Shown piece after piece: positions 29,802-37,332 of a DNA stretch of 64,000 nt. The notes below the pieces were generated by a model that did not search any database, was not told the origin of the DNA, and saw only the letters and a list, made by a program, of their open reading frames with translations. This DNA is from Hyphococcus sp. (GTDB lineage Bacteria > Pseudomonadota > Alphaproteobacteria > Caulobacterales > Parvularculaceae): contig JANQRY010000008.1 of NCBI GenBank assembly GCA_028284345.1, positions 186,001 to 250,000 on the forward strand. The letters are read 5' to 3'. The position numbers and the translations under genes are program-made. Within the stretch, counting starts at the first letter, position 1; every line of letters starts with the position of its first letter.

Positions 29802-30701
29802 TTATTTTTTGAGAACATCGAGAAGGGTCCGGCCCATGGCCGCCGGCGTCGGCGACACCGCGACCCCGGCCCGCTTCATGGCCTCGATCTTGGCCTCGGC
29901 CGTATCCTCGGCCCCGGAAACGAGGGCCCCGGCGTGCCCCATGCGCCGGCCCGGCGGGGCCGTGACGCCGGCGATAAAGCCGACGGTGGGTTTCTTCACT
30001 TTGTGATTGCTGAGGAACGTGGCGGCGTCGGCCTCGGCCGAACCGCCGATTTCGCCGATCATGATGATCGAGTGGGTGTCTTCATCGTGCAGGAACATAT
30101 CGAGCACTTCGATGAAATCGGTGCCTTTGACCGGATCGCCGCCAATGCCGACGCAGGTCGACTGGCCGAGGCCGGCGACGGTCGTCTGATGGACGGCCTC
30201 ATAGGTGAGCGTGCCGGAGCGCGAAATAATGCCCACATGGCCCTTGCGGTGAATATGGCCGGGCATGATGCCGATCTTGCATTCCTCCGGCGTGATGACG
30301 CCGGGGCAGTTGGGCCCGACAAGGCGCGTTTTCGAACCGTCGAGGGCGCGCTTCACCTTGACCATGTCGAGAACGGGGATGCCCTCGGTGATGCAGATGA
30401 CAAGCGGGGTTTCCGCCGAGACGGCCTCAAGGATGGCGTCGGCCGCAAAAGGCGGCGGCACATAGATGACCGACGCGTCGGCGCCGGTTTTCTCGCGCGC
30501 TTCGGCGACGGTGTCGAAGACGGGCAGCGTCGCTCCGCTCGCCGGCTCGCCGGCCTCCCAGACCAGCCCGCCCTTGCCCGGCACGACGCCGCCGACCATG
30601 GTCGTGCCATAGGCGATCGCCTGTTCGGTATGGAAGGTCGCCGTCGATCCGGTCAGCCCCTGGCAAATGACTTTGGTGGTCTTGTCGACAAGAATGGACA
30701 T
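29802..30701 (-). CDS. sucD: Succinyl-CoA synthetase alpha subunit
   Basis: A 299-residue subunit of the ADP/GDP-forming succinyl-CoA synthetase; it carries the phosphohistidine and binds CoA. Motifs are [20 protein letters not shown] at the start, [41 protein letters not shown], and the active-site His in [11 protein letters not shown]. It heads the sucD-sucA-sucB-lpd row. Its obligate partner sucC is not beside it but 22.6 kb away at 53296-54495 on the same strand. Confidence 0.97.
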   Translation of the reverse strand: MSILVDKTTKVICQGLTGSTATFHTEQAIAYGTTMVGGVVPGKGGLVWEAGEPASGATLPVFDTVAEAREKTGADASVIYVPPPFAADAILEAVSAETPLVICITEGIPVLDMVKVKRALDGSKTRLVGPNCPGVITPEECKIGIMPGHIHRKGHVGIISRSGTLTYEAVHQTTVAGLGQSTCVGIGGDPVKGTDFIEVLDMFLHDEDTHSIIMIGEIGGSAEADAATFLSNHKVKKPTVGFIAGVTAPPGRRMGHAGALVSGAEDTAEAKIEAMKRAGVAVSPTPAAMGRTLLDVLKK

Positions 30702-30864
30702 GCAAGGGCTCCCAGCGCGGGCTTAAAAGGTTTGTGACGCGCGAGGGGGTTTAGCGGCGCCAACCGGAAGGAGCAACCGGCCGGCGCCAGCAATCGACAT
30801 GGGCAATCGACATTTATGATCGGGACGGACGATTGAGACCGGCCGACGCCTATGAGGTCGATGG

Positions 30865-32004
30865 TTAAGGGGCGACGGCGTCGGTTTCGAAATCGATCGC
30901 CTCAAAATCGAAACAGGTTTCTCCGGCAGAAACCGGTTTTTCGAGATTACGCCGCCGCCCGCCGACGGGGTAATAGGTCGGCGTCGGCTGGCGGCTCTCG
31001 TCGCCTTCCGGCCAGCCGCGGGCGAAAACGGCGCAGAGCTGAAACCCGTCGCCGGCGCCGCGTTCATATCGGTAGGGCGCGTCGGTCGCCGGATCGCGCG
31101 GCGTTTCGCCGGCGCAGCCGGGCGCCGCCGGCGCGCGACCGGTCCGGTTCTGAAGCGCCGTTTCCATCGCCGCAAGGCTTTCAGGCGTCTCTCCGAAATA
31201 GGTGCGATGGCAATCGACCCGGCGGGCGAGCGCCTGCATGTCCTCGAGGCGTTGCAGGTCCGCCGTGCGCGCCCGCGCCGCGCCCGGCGTGTCCACGAGA
31301 AACAACGCCCAGAGGACGAGGGCCACGGTCACGACCGACGCAGCGATCGCGAGCGCGCGCCCGACCCAGTCGACATTGGCCGTCTGACGTTCTGCATCGC
31401 GCGTAAAGTTCAGCAGGACGCCGGCGGAGATGACGCCGACAATGAAGGCTTTGGCCAGGAAGCGCGAACGCAGTTCGCCGGAAAGAAAACTGTGAACGAC
31501 GGCGACGAGGTCGCCGATGAGGATGAGCGCCGCAAAGATGAGCGTCACATAGGTGAGCCAGGCGCGCACGCGCGAGACCCTTCGCTCCGGATCTTTTCGC
31601 CGCGCGGCGTTGAGGCGCCAGCCGAGGGCGACAAAGACCGGATAGCCGACGATGAGCGAGGCGATTGACCAGCGCAGCCGGCTGACGGCGTAGGCGCCGG
31701 GCGCGTTGTCGAGCGGGTCGACAAATTGCGCATCAACAAAGGCGAAGGCGAGCGCGCCAAGCTGCACCGCGAAGACGCCAAGCAAGGCGAAAAAGACGAT
31801 GTAGAGAAACGCCTCGCGGGCGCCGCCGAAGCGCCGGGGCCGTGGCACGGGTGTCGGGAAATCGACATCGGCGAAGGCGCCGAGCGCCTCATCGACCTGA
31901 TCTTCCGGCCAGCCAGCGCTTTTCAGCACCGACGCAATGCGCTCGCGGCTCTCCCCGGCGGCGAGCGCCTCTTTGACAAACGCGTTTAAGGTTGCGTCGG
32001 CGAT
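30865..32004 (-). CDS. DUF5671-type multi-span membrane protein, apparent ATC start
   Basis: A membrane protein with an N-terminal helical module, five or so membrane helices, and a C-terminal, probably periplasmic, Cys-containing domain. From GTG 31929 it reads 354 residues, but the same frame upstream translates FVKEALAAGESRERIASVL, exactly the short N-terminal helix pair seen before AGWPEDQVDEALGAF in this family. No ATG, GTG or TTG occurs upstream before the stop at 32137-32139. ATC at 32002-32004, giving ADATLNAFVKEAL after the initiator, has GACGAGG six bases before it. I therefore propose that ATC start (379 residues). Function unknown. Confidence 0.7.
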   Translation of the reverse strand: MADATLNAFVKEALAAGESRERIASVLKSAGWPEDQVDEALGAFADVDFPTPVPRPRRFGGAREAFLYIVFFALLGVFAVQLGALAFAFVDAQFVDPLDNAPGAYAVSRLRWSIASLIVGYPVFVALGWRLNAARRKDPERRVSRVRAWLTYVTLIFAALILIGDLVAVVHSFLSGELRSRFLAKAFIVGVISAGVLLNFTRDAERQTANVDWVGRALAIAASVVTVALVLWALFLVDTPGAARARTADLQRLEDMQALARRVDCHRTYFGETPESLAAMETALQNRTGRAPAAPGCAGETPRDPATDAPYRYERGAGDGFQLCAVFARGWPEGDESRQPTPTYYPVGGRRRNLEKPVSAGETCFDFEAIDFETDAVAP

Positions 32005-32140
32005 GACGGGCCTCGTCCGTTGCGAAAAACCGTATTGATTTGATGGGTCAAAGCCTGCGCTGTCAATCGGGCGACGCCTAGAGACCGGCGCACGCTCGGA
32101 AACCCGATCATTCCCGCCGGAACAAGGTCGCCGGAATCAA

Positions 32141-32168
32141 AAAGGGAGCAGCCAAGGCTGCTCCCTCT
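32141..32168 (-). terminator. Strong rho-independent terminator, minus strand
   Basis: Reading on the minus strand: GGGAGCAGCC, a TT loop, GGCTGCTCCC, then TTTTTGATT. The perfect 10-base GC-rich stem with a T run marks the end of a minus-strand transcript that comes from the gene-free stretch to the right (32169-32786) or from the DUF938 gene beyond it. Confidence 0.85.
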
Positions 32169-32786
32169 TCGTCCGCCGTCGCGAAATATTGAATCGCACC
32201 CCAATCCAGTGAGAATTCGGTCGCGGTTCAGTTTGCCTCAGTTCTTCCAGCCGCCTTACGGCAACCTTCCGCCGCTGCTAGGCCTCGCGGGCGCAGGCTC
32301 TATGACTGAACCGCCGTTCAATCCGATGTGCCCGCGTCCTGCCGAGGTCCGCCCCGCGTTTTTCGCCCTGGCTTGCGCCCTGACGTCTTTCGCGTTGCGC
32401 GCCGAACAAGCAGTGCGATCCGCTGCTTACGGCGATCCCGGATCCTTCTTCCCGTCGCCCCGCTTCCCGTTAAGGGCGCAAGCGCCGTTTCAAAGGCCGA
32501 ACCGCTCAGGTTCGTCTCGGTGCAACCGGCCCGCCTTTTGGCTTCAGCGCTCCACCGTCTGGAGCCGCTTCGGTTTCGTCGAATAGCGTCTGAGCGTCGC
32601 TTCCGACCAGCATCCGGTTCCGGCCTCTCTCAACCCGCCGCTAGGCAAACGCTGCGAATTGATGTCGACGAGGTCGTTCGGAACATGATCAGGATACCAA
32701 CTTTCCGGTTCTCGTCGACGATTACTTTTCCACATTCTTTAGGGCTTCGCTTGTGGAACGCCACGTAACTGATTTTGCTGTCGTTC
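32169..32786 (-). ncRNA. Candidate structured RNA locus, unidentified
   Basis: About 620 bases without a credible protein gene. All frames give Arg/Pro/Ser-rich or stop-interrupted translations. The part at 32180-32600 is GC-rich and dense in short perfect hairpins on the minus strand, such as GGCTCCAGACGGTGGAGC, GAACCTGAGCGGTTC, GGCGCTTGCGCC and GAACGGCGGTTC. It ends at a strong minus-strand terminator. The part at 32600-32786 is less GC-rich and contains a 9-base inverted repeat (GTCGACGAG at 32664-32672 with CTCGTCGAC at 32711-32719). I could not find the conserved cores of RNase P RNA, tmRNA, 6S or SRP RNA. An RNA gene is an inference; a long 3' UTR is the alternative. Confidence 0.35.
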
Positions 32787-33443
32787 CTATTGTTTTGCGA
32801 AAACCACGGTGAAATTATTCGCCGGCATTTCCACAACGGCCTCGCGCCGAAACGCATGTTCCTGCGCGAGCGGCGCGATATCGTGCTCAAGGTCGCGCAC
32901 GCCCCAGCGCGGGTCGCGGGATTTGAGGCTGGCGTCAAAGGCTTCGTTGGACGGCGCGGAATGAACGCCCCCTTGCGCGAACGGCCCATAGAGCAACAGC
33001 CGACCGCCGCGGCGCAACAGCCTCGCGGCGCCGGCGAACAATCCTTCCGCCGCGGCAAAGGGCGCGATATGGATCATGTTGATGGAGACGACAGCGTCGA
33101 AAGGCCCGGCGAGCAACGCGTCCCAGTCCTTTTCGCAGACATCGACAGCGTGCGGCCCGTCAATGTTCTCAAGGCCCGACGCGGCCATATGCGCCGCAAT
33201 GGAGGCGCGCGCGGCCCCGTCCGGATCGCTGGCGAACCAGCGCAATCGGGGCGCGGCGGCGGCGATGTGAACAGCGTGTTCGCCCGTGCCCGAGCCGATT
33301 TCGAGCGCCGCGCCGGTTTTGGGAAGGTATTTCAGAAAGACGTCGCGGATCGGATCGCGATTGCGCGCCGCCGACGGCGAAAACAGCCGCGCGCCGTCTG
33401 CGCCACGATCTTCAAGAGCCGTTTCCTTTTTGCGCGATGTCAT
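32787..33443 (-). CDS. DUF938 SAM-dependent methyltransferase-like protein
   Basis: A 218-residue protein of the DUF938 family with a class I methyltransferase fold. The SAM-binding motif is GAALEIGSGTGEHAVHIA, with the acidic residue at the end of strand 2 in WFASDPDG. RLFSPSAARNRDPIRDVF at the N-terminus and LLLYGPFAQGG are family hallmarks. The substrate is unknown. The ATG at 33443 (MTSRKKETALEDRG) is chosen because the longer frame to 33647 overlaps the radical SAM gene. It follows that gene by 11 bases, so the two are likely co-transcribed. Confidence 0.87.
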   Translation of the reverse strand: MTSRKKETALEDRGADGARLFSPSAARNRDPIRDVFLKYLPKTGAALEIGSGTGEHAVHIAAAAPRLRWFASDPDGAARASIAAHMAASGLENIDGPHAVDVCEKDWDALLAGPFDAVVSINMIHIAPFAAAEGLFAGAARLLRRGGRLLLYGPFAQGGVHSAPSNEAFDASLKSRDPRWGVRDLEHDIAPLAQEHAFRREAVVEMPANNFTVVFAKQ

Positions 33444-33454
33444 CGCGAGCGGGT

Positions 33455-34381
33455 TTACGCTGAACAGCTCGCCCCGCCAAGGACGCAGAATTTTGCGCAG
33501 TGCCGGTGATTGAGGCTGACAGGCCGCGCCGCATCCTCCAGCGTCGCGCCCAATTCGAACCGTCGATCGTAAGCAATCAGCGTGCAGGCGGCGACGGACG
33601 GCGCCGCCGCGCCCCGGCGCTTGATCACCATGCGCGCGTTTGAACACATGATATCGCGCGGGTTCTTGTCCAGAATATTCCAGCAGCTTGTCGTGATTTC
33701 CGGAACGTCGACGCCTTCGTCCATTTCCGGAAAAAGCACCAGGGCGTGGGGGTCTGCGGCGTCGATGGCGACGCCGAGGTCGCGAAAGAGGCGCGCATAG
33801 CCGTCGCGCATCGCCTGTTCGCTTTCGCCGAACGCAGCCCGCCCGGCGACGGAGACGTCGAACCCGCGCTCGGCGAGCCAGACGAGACCCTCAACGGCAA
33901 TGTCGAAACTCTTTTCGCCGCGCTCGCGGTCATGGACGTCGCCGCGATAATGATCGAGACTGACGCGCAGGCGCAGCCGGTCGCCATGCTCGCCCTGCAG
34001 CGCCAGAAGCCCGCGCTGAACATGCGCGCGCATCATCGGCCTCATCGCATTCGTCAGTATAAGGACGGAAAATCCTCGCCCGAACGCCGCGCCAGCGAGG
34101 TCGATCATCTCCGGGTTCATGAACGGCTCGCCGCCGGTGAAGCCGATTTCCTCCGCCCCAAGATTTTGCGCTTCATCGATAAACGGCGCGAGCTCCGCCA
34201 GCGTAATATAGGCGAGCCGGTCGTTGGCGGGCGAGGATTCAATATAGCAATTGGCGCATTCGATGTTGCACAGCGTGCCCGTGTTGACCCAGAGCGTTTG
34301 CAGGCCGGCGAAGTCCACCTGCGCGCGCGGCGCGCCGTCGGCGGTCACCGCCGGATCCTGAAATTTTTGTCGTCTGAGCAT
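33455..34381 (-). CDS. Radical SAM protein with C-terminal cysteine cluster
   Basis: A 308-residue radical SAM enzyme. The iron-sulphur motif is CNIECANC (CxxxCxxC), followed by GFTGGEPFMNPE, which contacts SAM. The last ~90 residues carry six cysteines (CWN, MCSN, ACTL and HCAKFCVLGGASC), which suggests an auxiliary cluster of the SPASM/twitch kind. ATG 34381 (MLRRQKFQDPAV) is chosen. No short precursor peptide gene is visible nearby, so a RiPP role is unsupported. The adjacent DUF938 methyltransferase may act with it. The reaction is unknown. Confidence 0.85.
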   Translation of the reverse strand: MLRRQKFQDPAVTADGAPRAQVDFAGLQTLWVNTGTLCNIECANCYIESSPANDRLAYITLAELAPFIDEAQNLGAEEIGFTGGEPFMNPEMIDLAGAAFGRGFSVLILTNAMRPMMRAHVQRGLLALQGEHGDRLRLRVSLDHYRGDVHDRERGEKSFDIAVEGLVWLAERGFDVSVAGRAAFGESEQAMRDGYARLFRDLGVAIDAADPHALVLFPEMDEGVDVPEITTSCWNILDKNPRDIMCSNARMVIKRRGAAAPSVAACTLIAYDRRFELGATLEDAARPVSLNHRHCAKFCVLGGASCSA

Positions 34382-34423
34382 CTCGCGCCTGTCGCAACCG
34401 AATAGGGTCACAGCGATGAAAGA

Positions 34424-34453
34424 AACGCCCGCCGGCGGCAACCGGCGGGCGTT
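34424..34453 (-). terminator. Rho-independent terminator of the SYLF gene
   Basis: AACGCCCGCCGG (34424-34435) pairs perfectly with CCGGCGGGCGTT (34442-34453) around a six-base loop. On the minus strand the stem is followed by TCTTTC. It lies 22 bases past the SYLF stop codon and upstream of the radical SAM gene. Confidence 0.75.
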
Positions 34454-34475
34454 CAACAATCAGTGATCGGCTGAC

Positions 34476-35318
34476 TTAATCTTCGGTGACAGGCTGCAAC
34501 GGCGCGCCATAGACGGCGTCGTCTTCGTAAGCCGCGTCATCGTCGAAAGCCGGATCGGGCAACGGCTCGCCGGTCTGCGGATCGACCCGGGCCGGCTGCA
34601 CCGGCGCAACCAGCGCCGGCTCCGCGCCGGGCGCGGCGCTGCGGTTGGCGAGCGCGTAGACCGCGTTCTGGAGCGGCGCGGAATGATCGCGCGCAACCTT
34701 GTCACGAAAGATCACGTCAAGCGGGCGCACTTCCTCGCCGTAATAGCCCTTATTCCAGGAATGGCGCGCCTTGAGGACGGCGCCTTCGAGGCTGATCCCT
34801 CCGTAAAGACCGCGCGAGCGGGAGAAGGCCAAAATATCCGCCGTCTGCGCTTTCGCGCCGCCGCCAATCGGACCGGCCGCAACAGTGAGGTCGCCGCCGA
34901 GTTTCACCGAGGTCGACAGGAGATGTTCAACGCCCCGCTGGGTCATGATGGCGAGAATGGTCTCCGAGCCCTCAATGCCGATCTGAAAACCGAAGGAGAG
35001 CGAGCCGATGGTCATGAAAACAGGCTCCGACCAACTGCCGTCCTCCTTGCGGGCGACCATCAGCGCATTGCCGCCGGAGGCGCCGACCAGGAACCCGCCG
35101 CGCAAGGAACGGGGGATGATGACAAAGCCCTTGGCGTCCTCGGCGAGATCCCACAGCGCCTCAAACGCCGTGTCCCGGGAGAAATACAGCGTCGTGTCGG
35201 CGGCCTTTTCGACCAGCTCCTCCGCCTTTTCGCGCTTGGTCTCGGCCTGCGCCGGCAGGACGCCAAGCCCCGCGGCGATGACCGCCGCGCTGAAAATGCT
35301 CATCAGCCGTCTCAACAT
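34476..35318 (-). CDS. Exported SYLF-domain (Ysc84-type) lipid-binding protein
   Basis: A 280-residue exported protein. Signal peptide MLRRLMSIFSAAVIAAGLG...AQA is followed by a SYLF/Ysc84 domain: KGFVIIPRSLRGGFLVGASG, GSLSFGFQIGIEGSETI, and DLTVAAGPIGGGAKAQTADI with the closing SRGLYGGISLEGAVL. SYLF domains bind phosphoinositides in eukaryotes; bacterial functions are not settled. The last ~60 residues are Pro/Asp-rich and disordered. ATG 35318 has AAAGGAGG eight bases upstream. Monocistronic, with its own terminator. Confidence 0.88.
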   Translation of the reverse strand: MLRRLMSIFSAAVIAAGLGVLPAQAETKREKAEELVEKAADTTLYFSRDTAFEALWDLAEDAKGFVIIPRSLRGGFLVGASGGNALMVARKEDGSWSEPVFMTIGSLSFGFQIGIEGSETILAIMTQRGVEHLLSTSVKLGGDLTVAAGPIGGGAKAQTADILAFSRSRGLYGGISLEGAVLKARHSWNKGYYGEEVRPLDVIFRDKVARDHSAPLQNAVYALANRSAAPGAEPALVAPVQPARVDPQTGEPLPDPAFDDDAAYEDDAVYGAPLQPVTED

Positions 35319-35502
35319 GTCCGGCCTCCTTTCCAATTCACGTCTACTACCGCACCGGGGCGCCGCCCCATGGGCGCGCGGAAAACACTCAACCGCCGTC
35401 TAAACCGGTTCGCGCGGGCGGAAATATGGCGGCGCGCCCGCCCGGCCATGAATTTTTGGTGAGATTTGCCCCTCCTGTCGAGGGTCGAAACCCGCCCCAA
35501 TC

Positions 35503-35531
35503 TTGACCTTTCGCCCTTGGGGCGCGACATC
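35503..35531 (+). promoter_or_regulatory. Possible promoter of tRNA-Gly
   Basis: TTGACC at 35503-35508 with a 17-base spacer to GACATC at 35526-35531, 24 bases before the tRNA. The -35 box is good and the -10 box poor, so this is tentative. Confidence 0.3.
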
Positions 35532-35555
35532 ACCGGCCCGGCCCCCGGGCCCGAG

Positions 35556-35629
35556 GCGGGTGTAGCTCAATGGTAGAGCAGGAGCTTCCCAAGCTTAAGA
35601 CGAGGGTTCGATTCCCTTCACCCGCTCCA
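35556..35629 (+). tRNA. tRNA-Gly (anticodon CCC)
   Basis: A 74-base cloverleaf: acceptor GCGGGTG pairs with CACCCGC, the D-stem is GCTC/GAGC, the anticodon loop TTCCCAA gives CCC, and the T-arm is GAGGG-TTCGATT-CCCTT with a G-T closing pair. CCA is encoded. The anticodon stem has one weak outer pair. It reads glycine GGG codons. It marks the left edge of the low-GC islet that follows, but no duplicated tRNA 3' end is visible to the right. Confidence 0.95.
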
Positions 35630-35738
35630 GTGATTTATTCGCACAGTCTGAACTCTACAGTTTTTTGACACGACAAATATTTGCGCCATCCCAACTTTGC
35701 CAATACTGTTATTGTGGGGACCTGGCGGGGCACAATCA

Positions 35739-36128
35739 ATGCATATTTCGCGAAAGCTCAACTACTATTGGGCCGCGGCCTGGTTGTTTCTGGGCGCGGC
35801 GTTGTTACTCGCAAAATTGCCGAGCCCCAGCGAGGTTGCCGCGGTCGTTACGGCGATTGGCGAACGCATTTTCGAAGTCATCGAGCATCACGCTCCTGAC
35901 TTTGCAAAGCAAATCCTAAATCTTGAGTTTTTCGGTAATTTGGGAGTGATGATTATTGCGTTTCCAATTTTCCTTGCCGCGATCATTAGCGTGCTAATCC
36001 AGTTCTACCATGTGCTAAGTGAACGCGTCGCGTTTCTGATTGGAATAGTCGTTATCGGATCGTGGGTCCTTGTCGCTGGATTCTGGTTTTTCATTTCGTC
36101 CTATATGGTGGAATACTTTCACTTCTGA
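35739..36128 (+). CDS. Orphan small membrane protein in low-GC islet
   Basis: A 129-residue protein starting MHISRKLNYYWAAAWLFL with three or four hydrophobic helices (roughly residues 9-27, 64-88, 98-122) and no recognisable family. Base composition is clearly lower in GC than the housekeeping genes. It follows tRNA-Gly by 109 bases. The ATG at 35739 is preferred over an upstream one at 35697, which would add a Gly-rich non-hydrophobic stretch. Ribosome binding site is weak. Function unknown. Confidence 0.5.
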   Translation: MHISRKLNYYWAAAWLFLGAALLLAKLPSPSEVAAVVTAIGERIFEVIEHHAPDFAKQILNLEFFGNLGVMIIAFPIFLAAIISVLIQFYHVLSERVAFLIGIVVIGSWVLVAGFWFFISSYMVEYFHF

Positions 36129-36156
36129 CGCGGATCGATGGCGGCGGCGTTCGCAT

Positions 36157-36186
36157 TCGCCGCATTTGCCTTTCTCCGGCGCGCGG
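36157..36186. repeat. 30-base direct repeat, copy 1
   Basis: A 30-base sequence beginning TCGCCGCATTTGCC and ending GGCGCGCGG occurs here and again, identically, at 37290-37319. This copy lies 28 bases past the stop of the orphan membrane protein. The two copies bracket the hairpin, the secreted-protein gene and the Rhs remnant. Confidence 0.9.
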
Positions 36187-36280
36187 TCACCGGCGATCGT
36201 CGGTTCAGGGCCGACTGCGGCCTGATGTTCTTGTAGTCGTATCGCGGCCGGGCGGGCTTTCTGTGAGCGTTTGCGAGGTG

Positions 36281-36327
36281 ATCCAACCCCTTTGAACGCA
36301 GCCACGGCTGCATCAAAGGGGTTGGAT
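36281..36327. repeat. 47-base near-perfect hairpin
   Basis: ATCCAACCCCTTTGA (36281-36295) and TCAAAGGGGTTGGAT (36313-36327) are exact inverted copies, with an inner GCAGCC/GGCTGC pair between them. No T run follows on either strand, so it is not a typical terminator. The ends read RYYYAAC and GTTRRRY, as integron attC sites do, but 47 bases is shorter than usual attC sites and the symmetry is too perfect. Another possibility is a MITE-like element. Confidence 0.8.
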
Positions 36328-36386
36328 TATACTCTGTGGAGACCTGTTATCTCAAAAATCCGAGTGGTCCTCGACTCAAGGTGAGA

Positions 36387-36746
36387 TCACTCCAATCTAA
36401 CGCCTAAAATCCGCGGATAATTGCTCGCGCATCCAGAATCATCAATCACCAGCTCAACATTCCTTCCGGCCATCATGGCCGATAGTAACATAGAGTGCTG
36501 CAGCTGCAGTATGGCGTCGTCATTAATCGGATCAGTTAAAAAACCAGACGTTACGCTACATGAGGCGGGATTGAGATTAGAGGGAACCGTAGTTATTCCA
36601 TCGAGCACGACAATCATTGAATTTTGATCGAACTTCTGACGGATTTGCACAATCTCAAGATACCCAGTGAACGCATTGGCGGCAAATGCCGGCGAACAAA
36701 AAAAAGAAACAAGCGCGAAGGCGATACCCAAAGTACTTTTCTTCAT
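36387..36746 (-). CDS. Small secreted orphan protein (two-cysteine, beta-rich)
   Basis: A 119-residue exported protein with signal peptide MKKSTLGIAFALVSFFCSPAFA. The mature part is about 97 residues, beta-rich, with Cys residues in NPASCSVTSG and the closing DDSGCASNYPRILGVRLE. That ending (GK/GR-x-V-x-L...GC...YPxI) resembles a group of short secreted proteins of unknown function seen in mobile regions of other proteobacteria; this is recollection, not a search. The GC content is low. AAAGGATTAAATGTGAG precedes the ATG. It is on the same strand as the Rhs remnant. Confidence 0.65.
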   Translation of the reverse strand: MKKSTLGIAFALVSFFCSPAFAANAFTGYLEIVQIRQKFDQNSMIVVLDGITTVPSNLNPASCSVTSGFLTDPINDDAILQLQHSMLLSAMMAGRNVELVIDDSGCASNYPRILGVRLE

Positions 36747-36877
36747 CTCACATTTAATCCTTTATCAGAGTGAACGAAAAAAAATAAACTTTACAAAACT
36801 AACACTTTTCATTATTTAACTGCGCGTTATATTGTCAATGTTCTTTATAGAAACATTTGCGTTATATTTTTCTTGTT

Positions 36878-37222
36878 TCATTGCAGCGGCATTGTCACGT
36901 TACGTTCCCTAAGTATCGCTTCCCCGTCATAAAGGAACCGCGTCGTAGCCTCAACTGTAATCGCGATTTCATAGAGCCTTCCCATGGGATCGTGCGCGTG
37001 CGCCGGCCGCCCGCGTCATATTTGGTAGGACACTGTCCCCAGCGGGCCAGCCTCGCTGGTGAGACGGCTTAACTGGTCATAACCGAAGGTACTATGCGCC
37101 CGGTCTGGACCGCCGTCTTCAGGCACCCGAAAAGGTGAGGTCCAGCGGCGCTCCCGTATATTACGGCTAGCGAGCGGGCCGAGAAGATGATAGTTAAACG
37201 TGAACTCGTTGCCGTCGCGGCA
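36878..37222 (-). pseudogene. Rhs/YD-repeat protein remnant, frameshifted
   Basis: The minus strand translates as broken Rhs-type repeats. The first frame gives DGNEFTFNYHLLGPLASRN and STFGYDQLSRLTSEAGPLGT, then hits TGA right after TVSYQI. A one-base shift restores YDAGGRRTRT, and a further shift with missing bases gives GRLYEIAI, then TRFLYDGEAILRERN up to the TGA at 36878-36880. These are typical YD-repeat core segments. At least two frameshifts and a deletion make it non-functional. It is a fragment of what is normally a gene of several kilobases. Confidence 0.85.
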
Positions 37223-37289
37223 TCTCTTTGTTCATCGACGCGGCGGTGGCGCAGCTATTGCTCGATAGGCGACCCACGGGCAAGCACAA

Positions 37290-37319
37290 TCGCCGCATTT
37301 GCCTTTCTCCGGCGCGCGG
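37290..37319. repeat. 30-base direct repeat, copy 2
   Basis: Identical to 36157-36186. It ends 13 bases before the ATG of the small membrane protein at 37333, so it also forms that gene's leader or promoter region. Confidence 0.9.
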
Positions 37320-37332
37320 CTATACCCCGCGC

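Noticed and set aside
32112-32168. SRP (4.5S) RNA resemblance on the plus strand
   Set aside because: A CCGGAA followed by GGGAGCAGCCAAGG looks like the SRP domain IV core, but spacing is wrong, the tetraloop is missing, and the palindrome is better explained as a minus-strand terminator.
32209-32768. Plus-strand open frames of 125 and 146 codons in the gene-free locus
   Set aside because: Arg/Pro/Ser-rich translations with no ribosome binding site or domain; they overlap the hairpins and read as non-coding.
32169-32786. RNase P RNA or tmRNA
   Set aside because: No GAGGAAAGTCC/ACAGAA-type P4 core, and no tmRNA tag frame or tRNA-like end on either strand.
35665-35919. Alternative frames in the islet (84, 72 and 77 codons)
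   Set aside because: They overlap the better supported membrane-protein frame at 35739-36128 and show no pattern or ribosome binding site.
35556-37330. Classical tRNA-integrated island with att sites
   Set aside because: No second copy of the tRNA 3' end and no integrase gene are visible to the right of tRNA-Gly.
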